A stretch of DNA of 64,000 nucleotides from NCBI RefSeq assembly GCF_006442205.1, contig NZ_VFVR01000001.1, positions 992,001-1,056,000 on the forward strand, read 5' to 3'. This document shows positions 16,783 to 25,772 of this stretch, piece after piece. Position numbers and translations under genes: made by a program. The number at the start of each line of letters is the position of its first letter. The stretch's first letter is position 1. Under the pieces are notes generated by a model. The model was not told where the DNA came from. It did no database searches and worked only from the letters and a program-made list of their open reading frames with translations. This DNA comes from Mesorhizobium sp. B2-3-12. GTDB taxonomy: Bacteria > Pseudomonadota > Alphaproteobacteria > Rhizobiales > Rhizobiaceae.

Positions 16783-17615
16783 GATGCGACTTTCTTGCGG
16801 ACCTTGTGCGCCTCGTGCGGGTAAACCTCCTCGACCACGTCATCGAGGACATGCACGGTCATGCCGGGGATGGCGACGATCTCGCTGGTGACGGTGTCGC
16901 CGAATTCATGCGCGACGGCGCCAAGCAGCCGCTCGCCCGGCATGTCGCGCTCCATGTCGCCGACGACAAAGGCCGCCGACGGACCCCAGACCAGCGAAGT
17001 GTTTCGGTATTTGCCTTGCCATGCCCGGTGCAGGTGCCCGCTGGCGAACAGCGCGACATCGTGGTCCGCGATCAGGTCGTAGAGACGCCGGCGCTGTGCC
17101 GGGCGGATGCTCCAGTAACCGGTGTCGCCCTCGCCCGGCTCATCGATGAATAAGGGCTTATGAGCGAAAATGGCGATGCGCCTGCCGCCACGGCTTTCCA
17201 GCGCCGCGCGCAGCCATTCGAACTGGCTTTCGTCCTCGGCATCGTCAAAGCCCATCAACAGGCTGTCGAGCCCTATGAATCGCCAGTTTCCGGCGTCCTC
17301 CATCCAATAATGGGGACCGACCAGCCGGCGCCAGCGCTCAAGACGTTCCGCATTGACCGGCTGCAGCGAGCCGGGCAGATGGCCGACATCGTGATTGCCG
17401 GGCACCAGCAGCATCGGAACCGAGATTTCCCGCATCAGATCCATGCAGAAGCTGATGTCGTCGTCCTTGTCGGCGCCGTCGACGCTGAGATCGCCGGTAT
17501 GGACGACGAGGTCAGCGCCGCTTTGCTCGATCCAGGCCGCGAGCGGCTGCCAATTGCCGTTGAAATGCGGCTTGGTCGGGCTGAAATGGGTATCGGTGAT
17601 CTGGACGATTTTCAT
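16779..17615 (-). CDS. Calcineurin-like phosphodiesterase (GpdQ/CpdA family)
   Basis: This 278-residue binuclear metallophosphoesterase shows all expected motifs: ITDTHF (DxH) at residue 6, VHTGDLSVDG (GDxxD-like) near residue 39, PGNHD near residue 73, and FASGHLH near residue 195. GpdQ-type enzymes cleave glycerophosphodiesters, and CpdA-type enzymes cleave cyclic AMP. As the first gene of a Ugp-like importer operon, overlapping the ATPase gene by four bases, glycerophosphodiester or other phosphodiester hydrolysis after uptake is the best guess. The start at 17615 follows GGAG; there is no signal peptide, so it is cytoplasmic. Confidence 0.85.
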   Translation of the reverse strand: MKIVQITDTHFSPTKPHFNGNWQPLAAWIEQSGADLVVHTGDLSVDGADKDDDISFCMDLMREISVPMLLVPGNHDVGHLPGSLQPVNAERLERWRRLVGPHYWMEDAGNWRFIGLDSLLMGFDDAEDESQFEWLRAALESRGGRRIAIFAHKPLFIDEPGEGDTGYWSIRPAQRRRLYDLIADHDVALFASGHLHRAWQGKYRNTSLVWGPSAAFVVGDMERDMPGERLLGAVAHEFGDTVTSEIVAIPGMTVHVLDDVVEEVYPHEAHKVRKKVAS

Positions 17616-17857
17616 GCCGGCTCCACTGCGAGAGCCGGCTGCCGGAGAACCACCGGCGCGCAACTTCGCGTAGGGTCTCCTTAGTGCCGTTACATGTCAC
17701 TTCCTTAACAGGCTGGGGACAAATGTTCGCGCCGCGCCGATGGGCCGGCTGGCCGCCGGTGCGGTTCAGCGTTTGATAGAATTGCCGAACCGCTCCAACT
17801 CTTTGTTTTTACGCAATTTCGGATGGAAAGCCGTAATGCGCCTTCCCGGAAATGGCT

Positions 17858-18268
17858 CTAGCTTTTCACCTCGAATTGCGGGTCGACCGGGATCTGCATC
17901 GCCGTCACCAGATGGTTGGTCTGGCCGGCGAGGCCGATGATCGACACCAGCTCGCCATGCTGCGCGTCGGTCATGCCCTTGGCACGGGCGGCGGCCGTGT
18001 GCGAGTGGACACAGTAGGAGCAGCCATTGGCCGTCGACACTGCGATGTAGATCATTTCCTTGGTCAGCGGATCGATGGCGCTGTCGGCGACCATCACCAC
18101 CTTCAACTGCTCCCAAATCCGCTTCAGCGCCGCCGGATCATTGGCCAGCCCACGCCAGAAATTGTTGACGAAATCCGATTTGCGCGTTGCCCTGATGTCG
18201 TCGAACACCGCCTTCACCGCCGGGATTTTTTCGACCTCGGCATCGCTGAGGAGTCTTGTGGTGGCCAT
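17858..18268 (-). CDS. AhpD-like alkylhydroperoxidase / carboxymuconolactone decarboxylase-family protein
   Basis: This 136-residue all-helical protein has the AhpD redox motif NGCSYCVHSH (CxxCxxxH) near residue 82. This supports a peroxidase or thiol-redox function rather than decarboxylase, which lacks the Cys pair. The ATG at 18268 follows AAAGGACCAGATC. A frameshifted copy of its 3' end lies at 12378-12525. The gene stands alone with its own promoter region; the Ugp-like operon starts about 240 bases further along the minus strand. Confidence 0.87.
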   Translation of the reverse strand: MATTRLLSDAEVEKIPAVKAVFDDIRATRKSDFVNNFWRGLANDPAALKRIWEQLKVVMVADSAIDPLTKEMIYIAVSTANGCSYCVHSHTAAARAKGMTDAQHGELVSIIGLAGQTNHLVTAMQIPVDPQFEVKS

Positions 18269-18401
18269 GATCTGGTCCTTTCGTTTGGATGAATTAGGTC
18301 GTTGAATCAAGTTTCGAGCAAATATGGCTAACCGACTTTTTTGCCTCAGTTTTTGGCGCTCAACGGCGCAGGACATTGAAGGTTCGGCCGAAGTACCCAA
18401 A

Positions 18402-18589
18402 CTTCGTCATCCCTGGGCGGAGCAGGCGCGAAGCGCCGTCGCGAAGACCCTGGGATCCATTCCGTGACTTTCACCGTAGAGCGCGGCGGAGCCAAATCCT
18501 GCACCGCAGCAGCACACCTGAGTCCCGGCACGGATCCTGGGGTCTGCGCCGCGTCGCTTCGCTCCTTGCTACGCCCCAGGATGACGAAG
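18402..18589. repeat. Dispersed inverted-repeat element (CGTCATCC...GGATGACG)
   Basis: The outer arms CTTCGTCATCCCTGGGC (18402-18418) and GCCCCAGGATGACGAAG (18573-18589) are near-exact inverted copies. Internal arms with GCGAAGCGCCGTCGCGAAGACC and GGTCTGCGCCGCGTCGCTTCGC-like sequence extend the hairpin, followed by ATCC-centred cores. It lies between convergently irrelevant minus-strand genes and contains no ORF worth keeping. This type is recurrent in Mesorhizobium intergenic DNA by my recollection. Confidence 0.8.
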
Positions 18590-18644
18590 GGGCGGGCGTT
18601 TTCGCCAATTGCCAACGTGCATGTACCGCCAAGCCTCAGCGAAT

Positions 18645-20141
18645 CTAATGCACCGCCGCATACATGATCTTCTCCTCCGTCGCCTCCGCCGGTGAAAACT
18701 CCTCGACGATCCGGCCTTGCCGGCAGACAAGAATGCGGTCCGACAGGTTCATGATCTCCGGCAGATAGGACGAGATCACCACCACGGCCAATCCTTCGTC
18801 GGCCAGCCGGTTGATGATCTGGTGTATCTCGGCGATCGCGCCGACATCGACGCCGCGCGTCGGCTCGTCGAAGATGACGATGCGCGGCTGCTGCACCAGC
18901 CCCTTGCCGATCACCACCTTCTGCTGATTGCCACCCGACAGCTCGACCACGCGCGCATTGTCGTTGATCGCCTTGATGCTGAGGGTTTTCGTCCATTCCG
19001 CCGAAAGCTGCCGCATCTCCTGCTGGTTGATCACCCAGGCCTTTTCACGGCCCGCCGCCAGCAGCCCGCCGAACAGGTTCTCGGCAATTCCCATCGTCTC
19101 GAAAATGCCCTCGCTCTTGCGATCCTCGGTGACATAGACGATGCCGTCGGCAACCGCTTCGCTCGGCACGAGGTAGCGCACCGGCCTGTCGTTCAGTTCG
19201 ATCGCGCCACCGCGCAGGAAATCACGCTTGTAGATGCCGGACACGATCTTGAAGGTCTCGGTGCGGCCGGAGCCGATGAGGCCGAACACACCGGTGATCT
19301 GGCCCTCGAAGATCGAGAACGAAGTGTTGCGCACGACATTGCTCATCGAAATGTCCTGCACCGAGAGCACTTTCTTGCCGGCCTTGCGCAGCCTGGCCTC
19401 GTCACGCTGGCGATAGATCTGGCCCGACAGTGTGCGTCCGACCATGGCGGCGACAATTCTGTCGCGGTCGAAGGCCGAAGTGTCGTCGGTGATGACCAGT
19501 TCGCCGTCGCGCAGGATGGTGATGCGGTCGGCGATTGCGAGCGCCTCTTCCAGCGCGTGGCTGATGAAGACGATCGACACGCCGCTCGCCTTCAGCCTCC
19601 GGATCAGCGCGAAGAAGTGGCGCTTTTCCTCCGGTGTCAGCGTCGCTGTCGGTTCGTCGAAGATGATGATCTCGGCATTGTGGTGCACGGCGCGCGCGAT
19701 CTCGACCATCTGCCGCTTGGCGGCGCCCAGTGTTGCCACCATGGCGTTGGGATCGACGGGAAAATTCAGCGACTGCAGGAACTGCTGTGCTGAAATATAC
19801 GTGCCGCGCAGCCGGTTGAGGAATTTTTCAGTACCGAGATAGAGGTTCTGCGCCACCGTCATCGACGGCACCAGGCTGGTCTCCTGAAACACCATGGCAA
19901 TGCCCGCCTCGAGCGCGGCGTGCGGCGAGGCGTAGGCAATCTCCTGGCCCTTGTGGAACATCTTGCCTGATGTGGCGTCGACGACACCGGCGATGATCTT
20001 GGTCAGTGTCGATTTTCCCGCACCGTTCTCGCCGAGCAGCGCATGGATTTCGCCCTTGCGCAGCTCGAAGGTGACGTTCTTCACCGCCGGCACGCCGCGG
20101 TAATTCTTGGTGACATTCTCCAGGCGAACGATCGGTTCCAT
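18645..20141 (-). CDS. Ribose-type ABC transporter ATPase, two ABC domains (RbsA family)
   Basis: This 498-residue ATPase has two fused ABC domains. The first has Walker A GENGAGKST and Walker B IIIFDEPTATLT. The second starts near residue 255 and has a degenerate P-loop, GLIGSGRTE, normal for RbsA/MglA proteins, with signature LSGGNQQKVV and Walker B IVIFDEPTRGVD. The ATG at 20141 follows CGGGAGGTTTCTG and overlaps the stop of the upstream propeller gene by one base. It is the last gene of a minus-strand importer operon that starts with two permeases and a binding protein. Confidence 0.93.
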   Translation of the reverse strand: MEPIVRLENVTKNYRGVPAVKNVTFELRKGEIHALLGENGAGKSTLTKIIAGVVDATSGKMFHKGQEIAYASPHAALEAGIAMVFQETSLVPSMTVAQNLYLGTEKFLNRLRGTYISAQQFLQSLNFPVDPNAMVATLGAAKRQMVEIARAVHHNAEIIIFDEPTATLTPEEKRHFFALIRRLKASGVSIVFISHALEEALAIADRITILRDGELVITDDTSAFDRDRIVAAMVGRTLSGQIYRQRDEARLRKAGKKVLSVQDISMSNVVRNTSFSIFEGQITGVFGLIGSGRTETFKIVSGIYKRDFLRGGAIELNDRPVRYLVPSEAVADGIVYVTEDRKSEGIFETMGIAENLFGGLLAAGREKAWVINQQEMRQLSAEWTKTLSIKAINDNARVVELSGGNQQKVVIGKGLVQQPRIVIFDEPTRGVDVGAIAEIHQIINRLADEGLAVVVISSYLPEIMNLSDRILVCRQGRIVEEFSPAEATEEKIMYAAVH

Positions 20142-21196
20142 CAGAAACCTCCCGAGGCAAGGTCGACGGCCAGCACGCAATCGCCGCCCTTCGAAGCGAT
20201 CAACAGCCTGCCATCCCATTCCGCCACGCTGCAGATGCCATGGCGCGTGCCGTTGGCGCGGCTGTGCAAGCTGAATTGCGGCTGCATGTTTTGATCGAGC
20301 CTGACCACCAGCCCGTAGGAGCGGCTCGGCGACCACGGCTTGTGGATGCCCATGGTGCGGATGCCGCCGCATTGCAGCGGTTCGAGGAAGCTGCGGTTGG
20401 ACGCCAGCGCCGGCGCGATCCAGTAGGCCGGCGGCACCTGTCCGATCATGTCCTGGCGATAGTGCGTCTCCTGCAGCACGAATTCGATCAGCCGGTTGCG
20501 CGGCGCGAACAGGGTAAGCCATGCGCCGCCATCGGCGGCAGGCGCGAGCCGCGCGGGATAGCCGGGCAGATGCGTCAGCACGGTCGAGCGATTGCCGGTC
20601 GTGCCATCGAAACGGACAAGCTGATGGCGCCAGCTCTCGCTCACCAGCACGTCTCCACCGAGGGGATGGAGCCCGTATGGGAACGCGATGTCGCCAGCCA
20701 GCTTGCGGAACTCGCCGCCTGCCGCATCCCGCTCCCAAAGCGAACCGGACGCGCCCTTCTTCATCAGATCGGCCGCCCATTGCGACGGCGCGTGCTCGGC
20801 CGACCCGTTGGCCAGCCATAGCGTGCCGTCCTCGGCATAGGCGAGCGCGGTGATGCAGCTGACACCAGCCGGCAGCGAAATCTCCTTGCCTGATATCGAG
20901 AGCTTGCCGCTTTCCAGCGCCACCGTCAGTTCGCCTGACCGCGACAGCGCCAGAGCCGTGATCGGAGATGGAAAGGTTTCGACAACCTTAGGCTCGCTTC
21001 CCACGGCAAGCGAATAGACGGCATTGCCGCTGGAGGCGAGCAGCCTGTCACTGGAGGCCAGCAGATTGTCCGGCTCGGACAATTCGGCGAAGGCAGCTGC
21101 ATCATCGAGCCGCGTGTTTGGCCGAAAGGCGCCGTCGAGCGGCGGGATGGTCACCGCCTTGCCGCGAAACATATCCAGGATCGGATCGAGGATCAT
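20141..21196 (-). CDS. Predicted beta-propeller protein (SMP-30/strictosidine-synthase-like)
   Basis: This 351-residue protein is made of repeated propeller-blade patterns such as ITALAYAEDGTLWLANG, LHPLGGDVLVSESWRH and LAPAADGGAWLTLF, ending with a blade RLLIASKGGDCVLAVDL. It has no signal peptide, so it is cytoplasmic. It is wedged between the permease-propeller fusion and the ATPase, overlapping each by 1-4 bases. SMP-30-type propellers hydrolyse sugar lactones; I cannot confirm the metal ligands here, so lactonase activity is inference from context. The start at 21196 overlaps the upstream stop. Confidence 0.72.
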   Translation of the reverse strand: MILDPILDMFRGKAVTIPPLDGAFRPNTRLDDAAAFAELSEPDNLLASSDRLLASSGNAVYSLAVGSEPKVVETFPSPITALALSRSGELTVALESGKLSISGKEISLPAGVSCITALAYAEDGTLWLANGSAEHAPSQWAADLMKKGASGSLWERDAAGGEFRKLAGDIAFPYGLHPLGGDVLVSESWRHQLVRFDGTTGNRSTVLTHLPGYPARLAPAADGGAWLTLFAPRNRLIEFVLQETHYRQDMIGQVPPAYWIAPALASNRSFLEPLQCGGIRTMGIHKPWSPSRSYGLVVRLDQNMQPQFSLHSRANGTRHGICSVAEWDGRLLIASKGGDCVLAVDLASGGF

Positions 21197-23316
21197 GGTT
21201 TCGCACCCCAATAGGAAGCCGGGCTGGTCCAGTTCGGGTCGGCGCCCTCAATCCTGTAGCGGCCAATGCGGTTGTTGAGGATGCCGCCGACGAACAGAAA
21301 ACCCTTGTGCTCGCGCATCGAGGTGACCATCGGGTGCGCGCCGCCTGTCAGGTCGCCCATCGCCTCGACGATGCCGCCCTTCTCGTTGAATTTCACCACG
21401 CCGCCGGTGTTGATGTTGGGGAACAGCCATTCGTCCTGCGGCAGCCGGCGCGTCATGCGCTTGCGCATGTCGGGGTGGCGCAGCGAGAGGTCGAAGCTCG
21501 GCGTGCGCATGCCCAGCCACGCCATCCAGTAATTGCCGTCGGAGGCGCGGTTGATGTTGTCGGGATAGCCCGGCATGTCGCGGATGACGCATTCGGCGGT
21601 GCCCGCCTTCGGTCCTTCCAGCCAGTAACGATGCACGCGGCAGGCCCAGCTTTCGGCGAAGAACAGCGACTTGCCGTCATGCGCCATGCACACGCCGTTG
21701 GTGTAGCGGTAGCCGTCGAGCAGCGTCTTTGTCGAGCCATCCCGGGGATCGTAGACCAGCAGGCGGCCGGTAGCGCGGTTCTCGATCGAGTCCAGCGCCC
21801 AATCATGGGCATCGTAGCGCTTCGTCGAATCCGTGAAATAGATGCGCCCGTCCGGCGCGATGTCGCAATCATTGGGATCGCGCAGCCGCGCATCGTCAAC
21901 GATCGAGGTCCAGGAACGCGACGTCTCGGCCGACAGGCGTTTTACTTCCCGTTCCGGCGACACCGAATAGAGTCCCATGGCGCCGACGCAACTGATCAGA
22001 TTGCCCGCTCTGTCGAAGGCCAAGCCCAGCGGGAAGCCGCCAATGTGGGCAAAGACTTCCGACCTGACATAATCCGGCGCGAAGAAGCGGACGATCTCGC
22101 CATGGCGCGTGCCGCAATAGAGATTGTCGTCGCGATCGAGGATGACGTCTTCCGGCCCCTCCAGTTCGCCAAGCCCGATATGGTCGGCGGCGGACAACCG
22201 GTTGTCGAGTGCGTAAGGCGTGCCGGAGCCCGGCACCGCGGATTGTGTCTCGCCCATCTTGAGATAGACCGGCGCGACATAGACCTCGTTCAGCACCTTG
22301 TGGCGGTTCTTCAGCCAGCGGATATCGATGGTCACCGCGACCGCCAGCATGATGCCGAGCACCATCTGGTTGGTGCCGGTGCCGTAGCCGAGCCGGATCA
22401 GCCCATTGGTCATGGTCAAGACGATAATGGCGCCCATCAGGCCCTTGACCACCGAGCCGCGCCCGCCGCCGAGGCTGACGCCGCCGACCACCGCCGCCGT
22501 CAGCGCCATGATTTCGAGATTGAGGCCTGTGCCCGGCCCTGCTCCGCTCAGCCGGCAGGCGATGAGAAAACCGCCGATCGAGGCGCAGAAACCGGAAAAG
22601 ACATAGGTCATGAACACGGTGCGGCGCACGCGAATGCCGGCATTGTGTGCCGAGCGCCTGGAGCCGCCGACCGCCAGCACATGCCAGCCGGGCCGCGAGC
22701 GCGTCAGAGCGATATGGGTGACGATGGCCAGGATGATCGCCAGCCAGACCGAAACCGAGAGCCCCCAGAAGGTGCTGTCGCCGATGAAATCGAGCACGTC
22801 GGACGTAGCGGTCGAAAGCTGCACGTCGGCGGCATAGGTGGTGACCAGGATGTCGAACAGCGCCCGCCCGAAGATGAAGGTCACCAGCGTGGTGAGGAAG
22901 GCGCGCAGCCTGAGATAGCCGACGAGGTAGCCGTTGATGGCGCCGAAGACGAGACCCATGGCGAGCGACGCGGCCAGCGCCAGCCAGATCGACTGTTCGA
23001 GGATGAAGAAGACATAGACAGAGGAAAAACAGGACAGCGCGAAGATCGAGCCGACCGAGAGATCGATGCCGCCGCCCAGCATCACCACGGTCATGCCGGT
23101 GACGACCATCGAGAACTCGCCGAGTTGGCGGGTCGATTCCTGCAGCGAGGAGAGCTTGAAGAAGCCCGGAATGATCGAGCCGAATGTCGCCAATGTCACC
23201 ACCAGCGCCAGGAAAGGAATGGCGTTGTCGGTCCAGCGCTTGGTCAGGATCTCGCCGACCAGATGGTCGGGCACGAGATTGTAGCGCCAGGACTGGAGGC
23301 GTTCGCGAAAGGTCAT
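21193..23316 (-). CDS. Fusion: ribose-type ABC permease + SMP-30/gluconolactonase-like propeller
   Basis: This 707-residue fusion has two modules. Residues ~1-340 are a complete CUT2 permease (GGGIDLSVGS near residue 75, GGVSLGGGRGS near 270). Residues ~370-707 are a beta-propeller with blades containing GPEDVILDRDDNLYCG, RDPNDCDIAPDGRIYFTDS and PGYPDNINRASDGNYWMAW; the last is the strictosidine-synthase/SMP-30 metal-site type. The frame is continuous with no internal ribosome site evident at the junction near 22270. The propeller should face the cytoplasm or periplasm next to the channel exit, so uptake may be coupled to lactone hydrolysis. Start at 23316 chosen by permease homology; its ribosome site is weak. 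Confidence 0.82.
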   Translation of the reverse strand: MTFRERLQSWRYNLVPDHLVGEILTKRWTDNAIPFLALVVTLATFGSIIPGFFKLSSLQESTRQLGEFSMVVTGMTVVMLGGGIDLSVGSIFALSCFSSVYVFFILEQSIWLALAASLAMGLVFGAINGYLVGYLRLRAFLTTLVTFIFGRALFDILVTTYAADVQLSTATSDVLDFIGDSTFWGLSVSVWLAIILAIVTHIALTRSRPGWHVLAVGGSRRSAHNAGIRVRRTVFMTYVFSGFCASIGGFLIACRLSGAGPGTGLNLEIMALTAAVVGGVSLGGGRGSVVKGLMGAIIVLTMTNGLIRLGYGTGTNQMVLGIMLAVAVTIDIRWLKNRHKVLNEVYVAPVYLKMGETQSAVPGSGTPYALDNRLSAADHIGLGELEGPEDVILDRDDNLYCGTRHGEIVRFFAPDYVRSEVFAHIGGFPLGLAFDRAGNLISCVGAMGLYSVSPEREVKRLSAETSRSWTSIVDDARLRDPNDCDIAPDGRIYFTDSTKRYDAHDWALDSIENRATGRLLVYDPRDGSTKTLLDGYRYTNGVCMAHDGKSLFFAESWACRVHRYWLEGPKAGTAECVIRDMPGYPDNINRASDGNYWMAWLGMRTPSFDLSLRHPDMRKRMTRRLPQDEWLFPNINTGGVVKFNEKGGIVEAMGDLTGGAHPMVTSMREHKGFLFVGGILNNRIGRYRIEGADPNWTSPASYWGAKP

Positions 23317-23399
23317 CAGGTCACTGCGGCAAGAGAAACGAGAGAAAGAGGCGGCCGGACGATCCGGCCACCTCGTTGAGGTCTTTAGAAAACGATCGC

Positions 23400-24425
23400 T
23401 TATTTCGCCGCCGCTTCGGCTTGCAGCGCCTTCAGGTCCCAGCAGCTGTCGGGCTTGAGGTCGGCCTTGGTTGTCGCCTTCTCCAGCGTGTAGATGTAGG
23501 TGTGCGAGGTGCCGGCCGGCTGGCCGCTCTGCAGCAGGAATTTGATGATGGCGTTCATGTCGCCCGACTGGCGAGCAAGATCGGTCATCACCACGGCGCC
23601 GTAGGTGCCGTCGTTCAGCTTGTCGCAATCGGCAGCCTTCTCGCCGCCACCGGTGGTGACCAAAAACACCTTGCCATCGAGCTTGGCGTCGCGGATCGCG
23701 GCGGATGCGCCGGTCGCGTCACCATCCCAGAAGTCGATGATCGAGCAGATGTCGGGATTCTGCTGCAGCATGGTCGTGGTCACATTGCGCGAGGTCGTCG
23801 CATCCCAGTTGGAGTCGGGCTTGGCCACGACCTTGAAGTCGGGATGCTTGTCCAGCACCTTCATGATGCCGGCATATTGGTAAAGGCTGGAAGAGTTGGC
23901 CTGGTCGCCCTGCACCAGCCCGATCTTCTTGGACGAGTTCTCACCGCAGCCCTTGATCGCGGCTTCCGCCTCGAGCTGGCCGAGCCGGTCCCAGTCGCTG
24001 CCGACGAAGGCATCGGCCGGGAAGTTGGCCGGATTGTCGACCAGGATCACATAGGTGCCGGCGGCCTGTGCCTTCTTCATCAACTTGGAATAGGAGTTCA
24101 GGTCCGGCGCATGGATGATCAGCACGTCTGGCCTGGTGTCGGACGAGATCGCGTCGGTGATCGCCTGCGCGCCGGCGTCGACCACCCAGTTCGGATCGCG
24201 CGTCTCGAACGTGCCGCCCCAGGCCTCGACTTCCTTCTTCAGGTAATGCGCCCAGCCCTGCGCCAGGTCGAAGCCCATGGCCAGCGGCACCAGCATGACG
24301 CGCTTGCCCTTGAGTGCCTGGGCGTAAGCCGCCGGGCCCGGATCGTCGGCGGCGAAGGTCGGCGCCACGAAGGCGGTGACGGCAAGGGCCGTGGCCGCCG
24401 CCATGAGTGTTCTGATCAGTTTCAT
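23400..24425 (-). CDS. Periplasmic sugar-binding protein (ribose/galactose type)
   Basis: This 341-residue binding protein has a signal peptide (MKLIRTLMAAATALAV..., cleavage likely after PTFA). The fold is the periplasmic-binding-protein-like type I: repeated Rossmann-like strands such as VMLVPLAMGFD, DVLIIHAPDLNS, GTYVILVDNPANF and GLVQGDQANSSS. It lies between the two permease genes of this operon. The ATG at 24425 follows AGAGGATAACATC. The ligand is probably a sugar, sugar acid or lactone, given the two propellers. Confidence 0.88.
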   Translation of the reverse strand: MKLIRTLMAAATALAVTAFVAPTFAADDPGPAAYAQALKGKRVMLVPLAMGFDLAQGWAHYLKKEVEAWGGTFETRDPNWVVDAGAQAITDAISSDTRPDVLIIHAPDLNSYSKLMKKAQAAGTYVILVDNPANFPADAFVGSDWDRLGQLEAEAAIKGCGENSSKKIGLVQGDQANSSSLYQYAGIMKVLDKHPDFKVVAKPDSNWDATTSRNVTTTMLQQNPDICSIIDFWDGDATGASAAIRDAKLDGKVFLVTTGGGEKAADCDKLNDGTYGAVVMTDLARQSGDMNAIIKFLLQSGQPAGTSHTYIYTLEKATTKADLKPDSCWDLKALQAEAAAK

Positions 24426-24514
24426 GATGTTATCCTCTGGTTCGGTTTTCATTGCCGGCCGATCGCCCCGATCGCACCGGGTACCCCAGAGCAAGATGGG
24501 CTAGCCCATCTGCT

Positions 24515-25501
24515 CTAAATGTCGCCCTGCTGCGCGGTCTGCTCGTCGCGCGGATTGATGATGCCGTCGACGATGATGGCGCCGAGCAGGATCGCCGCCT
24601 TGATCAGGTTCTGGTAGAGCAGCGGAATGTCGATGATGGTCATGGCGTTGAGCAGGATGCCGATCAGTGCCGCGCCCACCAGCACGTTGCGCACCCCGCC
24701 TCGCCCGCCCGACAGGCCGATGCCGCCGATCACCGCCACCAGCACGATGTCGTAGAGCAGCGTCGAGTTGACGACCCGCGTGTTGATCGAATGCAGGCTG
24801 GCCGCCGTCAAAAGGCCGGCAATCAGCGCCACGAAGGCGGAGAGCACATAACGCAGCACCAGCATCGGCCGCACCGGAATGCCGATGTTGCGGGCGGCCA
24901 CCGGATTGTCGCCGGCGAAATAGATGTAGCGGCCCCATTTGGTGTAGCGCAGGAACAGGAAGAACAGGAAGGCGAGCCCCGCGAACACGAACACTTCGAT
25001 CGGGATGTCGAGGAAGCGCAGGCCGCCGAGCAGCTCCACCCAATGGCCCTGTGGCACCGGCACGGCATCCTGCGTGATCAATTGCGAGCGGACATAGCCG
25101 AAGACGAAGGAGCCGGTCGCCAGCGTGACGAAGATCGCTGGCACATCGGCGTAGGCGACGAGAAAACCGTTGAGGAGGCCGATGGCGAGCACGCCTGCCA
25201 GGACATAGGCGAAGGCCAGCCCGTCCGAAGTGCCGGTGTTGAGCAGTTGCAGATACCAGGCGACCGACATCGCCATGATCGCCACCGCCGACAGGTCGAT
25301 GCCGCGGCCGATGATGACGACAGCCATGCCGAGCGCCAGTATGCCCAGCACCGAGACCGAGCGAACGATGGCGACGAGATTGTTGGGATCGATGAAGCCA
25401 GGCAGGCCGATGGCCGCGGCGACGAACAGCACCACCGCTATGGCAAAGACAATGCCTTCCTGATTCAGGCCCCTGAAGTTCAGCCAGCCGACCATGTTCA
25501 T
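24515..25501 (-). CDS. Ribose-type ABC transporter permease
   Basis: This 328-residue CUT2 permease is the first gene of the operon. It has GRGIDLSAVAI near residue 70 and GGIGLSGGRGG near residue 262, plus around nine membrane spans. It pairs with the permease half of the downstream fusion, so the channel would be a heterodimer carrying one propeller. The start is ATG 25501 (or 25495), with GGGGTGAAAG upstream. Confidence 0.9.
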   Translation of the reverse strand: MNMVGWLNFRGLNQEGIVFAIAVVLFVAAAIGLPGFIDPNNLVAIVRSVSVLGILALGMAVVIIGRGIDLSAVAIMAMSVAWYLQLLNTGTSDGLAFAYVLAGVLAIGLLNGFLVAYADVPAIFVTLATGSFVFGYVRSQLITQDAVPVPQGHWVELLGGLRFLDIPIEVFVFAGLAFLFFLFLRYTKWGRYIYFAGDNPVAARNIGIPVRPMLVLRYVLSAFVALIAGLLTAASLHSINTRVVNSTLLYDIVLVAVIGGIGLSGGRGGVRNVLVGAALIGILLNAMTIIDIPLLYQNLIKAAILLGAIIVDGIINPRDEQTAQQGDI

Positions 25502-25632
25502 TGTCTGCTTTCACCCCGATGGCAGCGCTGCCACCCCAGGAAAGAAAGCTAATCGGCTCAACGCCGCTTCGTCAAATGAATCCGCGCTCGAAACAAGGTC
25601 TGGCGGCGAGATTCTTGGAGTGGACGCATTGA

Positions 25633-25690
25633 TTGGCAAAACTGGCGCAATGCCCGGAAACTCCAGCACTTTTGGCAATTGTTTGCGCCA
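25633..25690. promoter_or_regulatory. Candidate operator region upstream of the propeller-linked importer
   Basis: In the 271-base gap between the importer operon and the MFS gene, TGGCGCAA (25643-25650) recurs inverted as TTGCGCCA (25683-25690). A TTGGCAA motif precedes it at 25634 and lies near 25672. The nested inverted and direct arms are about 130-190 bases upstream of the first permease gene on the minus strand, consistent with a repressor site. No regulator gene is adjacent. Confidence 0.35.
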
Positions 25691-25772
25691 TTGTCCGTAC
25701 CCGCGAATACGCCACACCAAGGCGAAAGGCGAAGATGGAATTTAACCTCGCGATGGGCGGGAAAATTCGACT

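Noticed and set aside
20255..20294. Degenerate second ABC domain of the RbsA-type ATPase as a loss of function
   Set aside because: A weakened P-loop in the second domain is normal for the RbsA/MglA family. It is encoded near 19290, not here, and is not noteworthy.
21118..23379. 753-codon plus-strand open frame opposite the permease-propeller fusion
   Set aside because: Composition is typical antisense shadow (Arg/Ala/Asp/His-rich, no domains); the minus-strand frame encodes clear family motifs.
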